From an uncultured Desulfatiglans sp. (GTDB taxonomy: Bacteria > Desulfobacterota > DSM-4660 > Desulfatiglandales > Desulfatiglandaceae): 64,000 bases of DNA. Position numbers and translations under genes: made by a program. The notes below the pieces were generated by a model, which saw nothing but the letters and a program-made list of their open reading frames with translations, searched no databases and was not told the DNA's origin. How positions within the stretch are numbered: position 1 is the stretch's first letter; each line of letters opens with the position of its first letter. Location of the stretch: assembly GCA_900498135.1 (NCBI GenBank), contig LR026961.1, positions 3,642,011 through 3,706,010 on the forward strand, in the 5' to 3' direction. Below, one piece after another: positions 26,910 to 34,206 of the stretch.

Positions 26910-27860
26910 TCACAGTGGGCGGTCTTTCATCATCGCTGCGATCTCCCCGGCCAGCGCCTCGGCCGAAGGGCAGGGAACGTGCGAAAAGGGGGACTCGATG
27001 ACGCCCTCCTTCGCCAGGACCGCTTTGATCACGGCGGCCGGGGAAGCATCGTAGCGCTTCTTGACGAGGCGCAGGAAATTGCCGAGATCCCAGATCTGTC
27101 TCAGGAAGTCAGGGTAGTTTTTCGAAGATCCCTCGAGGTGCAGCGACGATTGCATGATCGTCTGCCAGCCGCTGGACAAGAGGTTCGCGCCGCAGGAAAC
27201 CACGCCGCTCATGCTCGGAAAATCCAGAAAATGCTCCTCGTCGCCGTCGTAGATCCGGAAATCGGAGTGTGCCCGCACCGCCTTCTGATAATCTCCGGCG
27301 CGGTCGAGGGAGCCGTGGAAGATCAGGCCCGCAAGATGCGGCAGCGAGCTGAGCTCTTTCAGGATGGCGGTGCGGATGTTGCTCCGTTTAAGCCGCTTTG
27401 CGGTCGAACCGACAAGAACCGGGTCGTTGTAGAGCAGAAACATCCCATCGCCGGTCAGCTCCCGGTATTCCTGATAGAGGGAGGCGAGCCCGCGGTTGCT
27501 GTGGTAGTATAGGGGCGCATCGACGAAGAAAACGGCGTGCTCCGCGGCGTGACGCTTCCGCAGGCGGTTCAGGATCACCAGGGTCTGCCGGGTGCGGTCT
27601 TCATCTTCGTTGGTGAACCAGATGAGGACGGGCTTTCGGCCGCGAAGTACCAGCAGGGCGTCTTCGAGGAGTCTGGCCCGGGCGTCCGGATCGAGGAAAC
27701 CGCCCTCGCCCGCCCGCGGGCTTGCGAGGAGCACCGCCTGGCAGTTGCCTGCGACACGGTCGAGCAGACGTCCCAGGCCTCGGCTGTCAAGCGATCCGTC
27801 GTCCTGCATCGGGGTGACGAGATCGGTCAGGAGCCCTTTAGGGGAGTGGATGTTTTCCAT
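26910..27860 (-). CDS. DapA/DHDPS-like TIM-barrel protein lacking the Schiff-base lysine
   Basis: 316 residues aligning end to end with the dihydrodipicolinate synthase / N-acetylneuraminate lyase family (KGLLTDLVTPMQDDGSLD, YNDP, GVVSCGANLL). Two active-site elements are lost: the GTTGE loop reads SPRAGEGG and the segment that should carry the lysine (GIKES) reads GLIFHGS. The YND tyrosine remains. It is therefore unlikely to be a classical aldolase and may be a regulatory or binding homolog. ATG 27860 has GGGAGGAG upstream and overlaps the 3' end of kdsD by 23 bases, so it belongs to that operon. Confidence 0.75.
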   Translation of the reverse strand: MENIHSPKGLLTDLVTPMQDDGSLDSRGLGRLLDRVAGNCQAVLLASPRAGEGGFLDPDARARLLEDALLVLRGRKPVLIWFTNEDEDRTRQTLVILNRLRKRHAAEHAVFFVDAPLYYHSNRGLASLYQEYRELTGDGMFLLYNDPVLVGSTAKRLKRSNIRTAILKELSSLPHLAGLIFHGSLDRAGDYQKAVRAHSDFRIYDGDEEHFLDFPSMSGVVSCGANLLSSGWQTIMQSSLHLEGSSKNYPDFLRQIWDLGNFLRLVKKRYDASPAAVIKAVLAKEGVIESPFSHVPCPSAEALAGEIAAMMKDRPL

Positions 27861-28851
27861 TGATTTTGAACTCCTCCCGCCCAAGCAGGTCGTGGAGATG
27901 GACGATGCCGACCACGTGGTGGCGCCGGTCGACGACGGCCAGGTGCGTGATCTCGTAAAGCTCCATCAGCCCCAGGGCTTCAAGGGTCGTCTGGTCTTCG
28001 TCGACGGTCTTGGGGGAAGGGGTCATGACGGAGCTGATCGGGCGGGCAAGATCGGGGTGGTCGTTGAGCAGGATGCGCCGTATGTCACCGTCGGTGAAAA
28101 TGCCCTCGAGGGTGCGGTCCTCCCTGACGACGAGCGTTGCGCCCAGGTCCTTGACGTTCATTTCACGAATGGCTTCGGCGATGGGCGTGTCGAGCGTTAC
28201 AATGGGGATGCGGTCGCCCGTCAGCATGATCTCGCGCAGCTTTACCGACAACCGCTCACCGAGGCTGCCGCCTGGGTGGAAGCGCCGAAAGTCGTCCTGG
28301 CTGAACCGATGCTGGTTGATGAGGACGACAGCCAGGGCGTCTCCCATGGCGAGGGCGGCGGTTGTACTGGCGGTCGGGGCCAAGCCCATTGGGCAGGCCT
28401 CCCGGTCGACGCCGACGTCGATCACCTCGTCGCAGAGGGCGGCCATCGAAGAGTCGAGCCGTCCGGTGAATCCGATCACCCCTGTACCCATCTGTTTCAA
28501 AATGGGGAGTATCATATTGATTTCATTCGTTTGCCCGCTATTGGAGATGGCCAGGACAATGTCATCGTGCGTTACCATGCCGAGATCACCGTGGATGGCC
28601 TCCGCGGGATGCAGGAAAAGGGCGGGTGTGCCGGTGCTGTTCAAGGTGGCGGCTATCTTGCGGGCGATCAGGCCGGACTTGCCCATGCCCGTCAGGATGA
28701 CACGTCCCTTGGATTTGAGGATCATTTCGATGGCCCTTACAAAGGAAGGGCCGACTTTGTCCACGAGGGCGAGGATGCTTTCCGCCTCGATCGTCAGAAC
28801 CTGTCTGGCCTGACCGAGGATCTCCCGACCCGAACGTTTTGGTTTCGCCAT
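27838..28851 (-). CDS. kdsD: Arabinose-5-phosphate isomerase (KdsD/KpsF)
   Basis: Converts ribulose-5-phosphate to arabinose-5-phosphate for Kdo and lipopolysaccharide. 337 residues: SIS domain (VILTGMGKSGLIARK, AISNSGQTNEI, GLAPTASTTAALAMGDALA) followed by two CBS domains (residues about 210-330, GIFTDGDIRR and GIVHLHDLL). No Kdo synthase or LPS genes follow; instead its last bases overlap the DapA-like gene. Confidence 0.93.
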   Translation of the reverse strand: MAKPKRSGREILGQARQVLTIEAESILALVDKVGPSFVRAIEMILKSKGRVILTGMGKSGLIARKIAATLNSTGTPALFLHPAEAIHGDLGMVTHDDIVLAISNSGQTNEINMILPILKQMGTGVIGFTGRLDSSMAALCDEVIDVGVDREACPMGLAPTASTTAALAMGDALAVVLINQHRFSQDDFRRFHPGGSLGERLSVKLREIMLTGDRIPIVTLDTPIAEAIREMNVKDLGATLVVREDRTLEGIFTDGDIRRILLNDHPDLARPISSVMTPSPKTVDEDQTTLEALGLMELYEITHLAVVDRRHHVVGIVHLHDLLGREEFKINGKHPLP

Positions 28852-29416
28852 GTCTTTAGGGTCCTACCGTACATTGCCCTGTTTCAAAAGAAAGATTCGA
28901 AAAAATACATGTTTAACACCGGCCAGGACGGAGCTCAAGACTTTATTGTTCTGGAGGTCGGAGAGCCGAAGCGCATCTAAAAAATCTTTTTCAGAAAAAA
29001 TGATGCAATAACAAATAATTGTAGTCTTATTTTGATTGTTTGCATTAGTTTTCAGACAATTTTGGATCCACCTTTCGAGAAACGGAACTCGATGCCCCAA
29101 CCTCCGGTCTGCTGAGAGTGGTCTGGACAGCGGGTTGAAAATAGGCGAGAATCGGTGTCGTTCTGCGGCCAAGACAATGACTGCGGGGGGATGACGTCTC
29201 GTCATTGCCGTCCATCCGGATATGGTCTTCCGGTACGGCGCCCCGTTTTGAAAAATCCCTTGTGTATTGGCCGTCGAAAAAACGGCCTGATGGAAGGTTT
29301 GTGGAATCCCGTGGGTGAAGGGCTGCGCATGACAAGGCCGGCGAGAAACGGGATGCGTGTGACGCGGTAGATGGACTCTTTGGAAGAGTTGATAAGAGGT
29401 ACAGGAGGGTTCTACG
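28852..29416. other. Divergent intergenic region
   Basis: About 565 bases without a recognised gene. The part 28960-29060 is markedly AT-rich (AAAAAATCTTTTTCAGAAAA and similar) and probably contains the kdsD promoter; a GAGAGG-type site at 29400-29410 serves the next gene. Confidence 0.4.
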
Positions 29417-30157
29417 ATGGGTGAGAAAGATAAACGAAACGGAGAGCCGCTTGATTTCTGCAGGACTGCGCCGTCCGCTGAACAGGCGAGGGCGTCTGAC
29501 GCCGATGAACCTTGCGACGACTACAGGGCGGCGACAGGCATTGGCGATTCTGAGGGCGAGGGAGATGCCGCCGGTTCCCCGCGACCTGGAAAAGGCGACG
29601 CCCTGGTCCTCATCGATATCCAGAACGACTTCTTGCGCGGCGGTGCGCTGGAGGTGCAGGGCGGGGAGGAGGTGGTCCCGGTCTTGAACCGTTACATGAA
29701 GGTTTTCGAGGAAAAGGGTTTGCCGATTATCGCAACGCGTGACTGGCACCCCCCGGACCATCGTTCCTTCAGACAGCAGGGCGGCCCTTGGCCGCCGCAC
29801 TGTGTCCAAGAGACGCCCGGCGCGGCTTTTGCTCCGGGACTGCACTTGCCGGGATCCGTCGTCATCGTCTCGACGGGTGCGGAAGCGGAAAAAGAAGGAT
29901 ATTCGGGCTTCGAGGAGGAAACCCTCGAGCATCACCTCAAGCGGACAGAAGCCAAACGACTCTGGGTGGGCGGGCTTGCCACCGATTACTGCGTCCGCCA
30001 CACGGTTCTCGATGCCCTGCGAAGGGGCTACGAGGTTCTCCTCCTCGAAGATGCGGTCCGGGCGGTTGATGTGACCGCGGGAGACGGAGAGAGGGCGATC
30101 CAAGAAATGCAATCGGAAGGGGCGAAGCTCGTGCGATTGGAGTCTCTCTTGGATTGA
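29417..30157 (+). CDS. Isochorismatase/nicotinamidase-family hydrolase
   Basis: 246 residues. After an about 55-residue acidic, low-complexity N-terminal extension the catalytic fold starts at ALVLIDIQNDFLRGG (Asp of the triad). ATRDWHPPDHRSF and WPPHCVQETPGA hold the metal-binding Asp/His of nicotinamidases, GAEAEKEGYSGFE the Lys region and LATDYCVRHT the nucleophile Cys. This matches PncA, which deamidates nicotinamide for NAD recycling. The long extension is unusual; an internal start near residue 55 is possible but no good ribosome site was seen there. Confidence 0.85.
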   Translation: MGEKDKRNGEPLDFCRTAPSAEQARASDADEPCDDYRAATGIGDSEGEGDAAGSPRPGKGDALVLIDIQNDFLRGGALEVQGGEEVVPVLNRYMKVFEEKGLPIIATRDWHPPDHRSFRQQGGPWPPHCVQETPGAAFAPGLHLPGSVVIVSTGAEAEKEGYSGFEEETLEHHLKRTEAKRLWVGGLATDYCVRHTVLDALRRGYEVLLLEDAVRAVDVTAGDGERAIQEMQSEGAKLVRLESLLD

Positions 30158-30525
30158 GAGAGGGGTCTTGCGGGTGCGTGTTGTCCTGCGCTGCGATTCT
30201 CCTGCACACAGGTGGAATCGCAGCGCCTGCCCCGGGGCCTTGATACACGGGGGAGGGAATGGCAGGGAAGGGGGGGCAGATGCGTCCTCGATTCTTCGAC
30301 CTGTTTATGGCGCAGGGGCTGGTTGTCCGTGGAGGGAGGATTCTGGTCAGCGAAGCATTTAGCAAAGCACTTTAAACTGTACAAATCATCAGATCAACAG
30401 TCTTGTATTTCATCCTTTCAATTTATACAGACATCTTTATCTGTTGACTTTTTCTTGCCTATCTGTCAAAGTCCCTTCAAATAGTCTAAAGACGCAGACA
30501 ATTCAGCCTCACGGTTAATTTCGCA
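30158..30525. other. Intergenic region, AT-rich right half
   Basis: No gene recognised. From about 30350 the base composition drops sharply in GC compared with the upstream gene, the start of a low-GC patch that extends on and off to about 34 kb. The promoter of the next gene presumably lies here. Confidence 0.4.
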
Positions 30526-31368
30526 ATGGCCGGACATCCATCTCAAAAATGGGTCTCGAGCAAAGAAATTATTGCAATCACGGGTATTTCTAGGGCAACA
30601 CTCAATAATTACATCCGCTTGGGCCTTTTGCCCCGGCCGGTTCTGGCGAATCCCCGGGCCACGGCCGGCGGGCCGAAGCGGTTGGGCTATTTCCCTCCGT
30701 CCGTATTGGACCGTATTGAAGAAATTAGACAATTAAAAAGAAGCGGCAAGACAATCGAAGCCATCAGTGCGATGCTTCACGAGGTCCCGACAGAGAGATC
30801 CGCTCTTGCATCTTTTGGCGAAAAAAGCCTTTCAGCGTATGCCGAGGAGAGAAGAGACGAGGACAGCCGTTCTTCCCGCAGCGCCGGCGGCACAGACGAC
30901 GGACTGCGCCTTACGTTCGATACGGAGCGGGTTCCCTCCTATTTCATCGATAGCTCGCTTCGTGTGACCTGGATGAATCGCGCCGCGGGAAAAGGATTTT
31001 TCAGGCAGGAAATGCCTGGCGGAACCACCCGGACAGGCCTGAACATCTTCAAGCTCCTTTTCCATTGGAAGATGCATGAAAGTATATTGAACTGGAAGGA
31101 TCTGGTTCGATTTCATATGTCCTATGCCAAGCGCTTCATGGCCCGCGAGGAGATCGATTTCCTGTATACGGGCATTACCAGAAGCGAGGCCGATCTGCTG
31201 CGGGAGATTTGGGAGGGGACGGCGGAATTTCCGGAAACGGTGTTTCGGGTCGTGCGCATCCCTGTGCTGGGCAGGGATGGTTTGTCGGAATCGGTGCTGA
31301 TGCACAGTCTGTCGTTTCGGGAGGGGGTTCTTTTTGTGGTTGGAGCGGATGCCCCGTGTCTGGATTGA
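30526..31368 (+). CDS. MerR-like HTH regulator with PAS-type sensor region
   Basis: 280 residues. Residues about 10-80 look like a MerR/Xis winged helix (WVSSKEIIAITGISRATLNNYIRLGLLP, then RLGYFPPSVLDRIEEIRQLK). After a charged linker, VPSYFIDSSLRVTWMNRAAG and the following 130 residues resemble a PAS-type ligand or signal domain. It has no kinase, so it is likely a one-component transcription factor. The next gene encodes a PilZ protein on the same strand and may be its target. Confidence 0.7.
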   Translation: MAGHPSQKWVSSKEIIAITGISRATLNNYIRLGLLPRPVLANPRATAGGPKRLGYFPPSVLDRIEEIRQLKRSGKTIEAISAMLHEVPTERSALASFGEKSLSAYAEERRDEDSRSSRSAGGTDDGLRLTFDTERVPSYFIDSSLRVTWMNRAAGKGFFRQEMPGGTTRTGLNIFKLLFHWKMHESILNWKDLVRFHMSYAKRFMAREEIDFLYTGITRSEADLLREIWEGTAEFPETVFRVVRIPVLGRDGLSESVLMHSLSFREGVLFVVGADAPCLD

Positions 31369-31628
31369 TGGCAGTTCCCTTGCGGAAAATCGCTTTTGTC
31401 GAGAACGGACGGTGCCGCTTTGTTTCTGTCGCAACCCGTGTTTGACGGCACGGGAGGCTTCGGTTTCCGGCTGGAAAAAGTTGATCCGGAGGTTTTTCTT
31501 CGTCTAACCAGGGCAGTCCCCGGAGAGGGTTTTTCATTTTCATTTAGAGGGTGGCTTGTTTTGAACAAGCCGTTTCGGACGGACAGGTGTAAAGCTCGAA
31601 CTGGTCGAAAATGGGGAGACGGGAGAAG

Positions 31629-33791
31629 ATGGAGAACGGCAAGGCAGTTGAGATGGTTTCAGGGGCTGGTAAACCGAGGGGAGAGATTGTCCTGCTCGAC
31701 AATCAGTTTCCTCCCTCGCTCTTTCGGCACAGCGATCTGATCGATGGCGGAGATCGTTCTTCGGTAGATGAAAAATATGTTATAAATATTTTGAATTACA
31801 TGAATTTTACCGGAAATGGAATCTTGCTTCGCCTTCAGCACTCGAGGTTTGAAGAGAGTATTTTGATTCGGGTGTATCCGAATGTATGCGCCGGGGAGGG
31901 ATTGAGCTGCCGGTGGGAGGGTGAGCCGCCGGCCGGATTTCTCGATGATGCCGTGAATGGAGGCCACTTGCTGATTGACCGAGGTGCTTCTGTGCTCGTT
32001 GTTCCGATCAGTTTCGGGATGGGAGGCGGGGGGGAGCCTGTGGTGCGGTTCACGGAAGGGGCCTATTCGGTGGCTAGGCGTGAGATGAGGCGGTATGTTT
32101 GCCAGAAGCGTCTGAACGTCGAGGTTTTCCAGAGTGGTTTTCTTGCTTCGGGCAGCCTGGTGGATTTCAATGCGCGAGCCTTCAAGGTCTGTGTGCGTCC
32201 CCTGTCTAGCGGGGCATTCCAGTGGCTCAACACGGACGAGCCGATCGGTCTGCAAATTAGGACTGATCAGGATGTCATATATTCGGGCCTTTGCCGGTTC
32301 GTGCGTGGACAGCGGCTCCCGCTTGGTGCGACGGAGGACAGGCAGCTCGTCCTCGAGCCGGCCCAGAAAGAAATCAGCCGCTTTCAGCGGAGGCGCATCC
32401 GAAGTCCCAGACAGCGTCTGACGCCGCCGCCCACGGTCAACTTCCTGCATCCTCTCCTCGATGCCTCCGTGACGCTTGATGTTTGCGATCTTTCGACCTC
32501 CGGATTTTCTGTCTATGAACATGGCGATGAAGGCCTGTTGGTCCAGGGTTTGATCATTCCCGAACTGGAGATCGAATTTGCGGGCGGCGCCTGCGCGGTT
32601 TGTTCAGCGCAAGTCATTTACAGAAGAGAAGAAATAGCTACAGGAAGCGTCCGATGCGGATTGGCCATACTCGATATGAGTCTGAGAGATTTCAACAAAT
32701 TAGCGAATGTCATCAACAAGGTCCAGGATCCTCGAGCTCATGTTTCTCCACACATCAACCCGGATGCCCTCTGGGAGTTTTTTTTCGAGACGGGATTCAT
32801 TTATCCGGGGAAGTACGCCTTGATCGATGCCGAAAAGAGCGAGTTCAAGCGAACTATCAAGAAACTCTATGAGGAATGCCCTGATATTGCATGTCATTTC
32901 ACATACCAGCAGAACTCCAGGATCTTCGCCCACGTTTCGATGGTGCGAGCGTACGAAAAAGCATGGTTAATTCAACATCATGCTGCAAAAGCTTTGGAAA
33001 GCAAATCGACCGGATTCAACGTCCTTAAGCAAATCATGTATTATCTTTATGATATGTGCCGTCTTCCATCTGCGAATATGGATTATTTGTTCTGTTATTA
33101 CAGACCTGACAACAAATTTCCGGATCGGGTTTTCGGTGGTTTCGCGAGACAATTGAAGGATAATAAAAAATGCTCCATGGATGTATTTGCGTATTTTACA
33201 ATTTGCAAAAGAATACAGAGAGATATAAGTTTATCAAACTTTGAGATCAAAGCAACAAGCAAAATGGATTTGTTTCAATTGAATTTATTCTACAATCATA
33301 TTTCAGGTGGTTTGATGCTGAATATATATTCAATGCTGCCGGAAAACATGCAGAATAACAAAACGATTGAAAATATTTATAAAGATATTAATTTTACAAG
33401 GAAAATGAGATTGTATTCTTTAACCTACAACAGGAAATTATGTGCAATTTTTATTCTTGACCAATCTGATTTTGGATTCAATTTTTCGGAGTTAATCAAT
33501 GGTATCAAGGCGATTATCCTTGAACCCAAGTTTTTACCTTGGCCTGTCTTTTACGAGGCTGTCAATCAATTGGCGCCGGATTATAAAACGGATAATGTTC
33601 CCATAATGATTTTTCCCGGGGAATATGTTTCCTGTGCGAATAAGTCTCCGAAAGATCTGAAACAGTATGTGCTCTGGGCGTATGATGTGGCTATCATTTC
33701 GGAATTCATGGAATTCCTCAAGAAAAAATTCCGTATCCGCTATTGGGAGGAGCCTGTAAGAGAAGAAGCTTCTCCAGAAAAAGCTTCTTGA
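31629..33791 (+). CDS. PilZ-domain protein with a large C-terminal domain of unknown type
   Basis: 720 residues. The first about 330 residues contain a YcgR-like N-terminal part and a PilZ domain with the cyclic-di-GMP motifs RRRIRSPRQR (RxxxR) and DLSTSGF (D/NxSxxG). The remaining about 390 residues are predicted soluble, rich in Tyr/Phe/Lys/Asn and not assigned; MENMQNNKTIENIY-like helices and IMIFPGEYV suggest an acyltransferase-like or effector fold, which is inference. Bases from about 32.95 kb onward are AT-rich with A/T-ending codons, unlike the GC-rich first half, so the gene may be a fusion involving transferred DNA. ATG 31629 follows GGGAGACGGGAG. Confidence 0.7.
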   Translation: MENGKAVEMVSGAGKPRGEIVLLDNQFPPSLFRHSDLIDGGDRSSVDEKYVINILNYMNFTGNGILLRLQHSRFEESILIRVYPNVCAGEGLSCRWEGEPPAGFLDDAVNGGHLLIDRGASVLVVPISFGMGGGGEPVVRFTEGAYSVARREMRRYVCQKRLNVEVFQSGFLASGSLVDFNARAFKVCVRPLSSGAFQWLNTDEPIGLQIRTDQDVIYSGLCRFVRGQRLPLGATEDRQLVLEPAQKEISRFQRRRIRSPRQRLTPPPTVNFLHPLLDASVTLDVCDLSTSGFSVYEHGDEGLLVQGLIIPELEIEFAGGACAVCSAQVIYRREEIATGSVRCGLAILDMSLRDFNKLANVINKVQDPRAHVSPHINPDALWEFFFETGFIYPGKYALIDAEKSEFKRTIKKLYEECPDIACHFTYQQNSRIFAHVSMVRAYEKAWLIQHHAAKALESKSTGFNVLKQIMYYLYDMCRLPSANMDYLFCYYRPDNKFPDRVFGGFARQLKDNKKCSMDVFAYFTICKRIQRDISLSNFEIKATSKMDLFQLNLFYNHISGGLMLNIYSMLPENMQNNKTIENIYKDINFTRKMRLYSLTYNRKLCAIFILDQSDFGFNFSELINGIKAIILEPKFLPWPVFYEAVNQLAPDYKTDNVPIMIFPGEYVSCANKSPKDLKQYVLWAYDVAIISEFMEFLKKKFRIRYWEEPVREEASPEKAS

Positions 33792-33849
33792 TATTTTTTC
33801 CTTCCTTAATTATAAGTCCTGATAATCCTGATATTTTTTCTACCTTCCT

Positions 33850-33990
33850 TTTTTGCGTTTGCTTGCGCGGGGCGGCCTGACGACCGCCGAATCTGCAAAC
33901 GAGGGATTTCCTCGATAACGGAGAGTGCGCCGCACAAACTGGCGCACACATTGATGCCGAAATTGGGCAGGAACAGCATTTCCGGGCGAA
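33850..33990 (+). repeat. Palindromic repeat, degenerate copy D
   Basis: Begins near GCGTTTGCTTGCGCGG and ends GAAATTGGGCAGGAACAGCA then TTTCCGGG. About 45 bases are inserted in the middle compared with copy A. The right part reads AAQTGAHIDAEIGQEQHFR in the same frame as AAQANVQIDAEIGQKDHFR of the other copies, again with third-base changes in the identical residues. Confidence 0.7.
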
Positions 33991-34010
33991 AATAACTCGT
34001 ATCCATCCGG

Positions 34011-34180
34011 AAATGATTTCGCGTTAGGACTCAGTCTCCAATCAGGAAATGAGGATTTTTGGCCAATATCAAGGCGATCGAGCGTTTGCGCGGAGGCGAC
34101 CTGGATGTCGCCGCACAAGCAGACATGCAGATCATCGCCGGGATTGGCCTAAAAGACCATTTCCGTATGGAGACCAGACG
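34011..34180 (+). repeat. Palindromic repeat, copy E
   Basis: Complete copy including the outer left arm (CATCCGGAAATGATTTCGCG, 34014-34033), inner left arm AGGAAATGAGGATTTTTGGCC, a centre with GGCGACCTGGATGTCGCC and right arm GGCCTAAAAGACCATTTCCG. Directly follows copy D and ends about 27 bases before the histidine kinase start. Confidence 0.88.
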
Positions 34181-34206
34181 CATGAGGAGGTCGGGGACTA
34201 GCGGTC

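Noticed and set aside
26910-27860. Annotating this gene as dapA
   Set aside because: The catalytic lysine and GTTGE loop are not present, so lysine biosynthesis should not be inferred.
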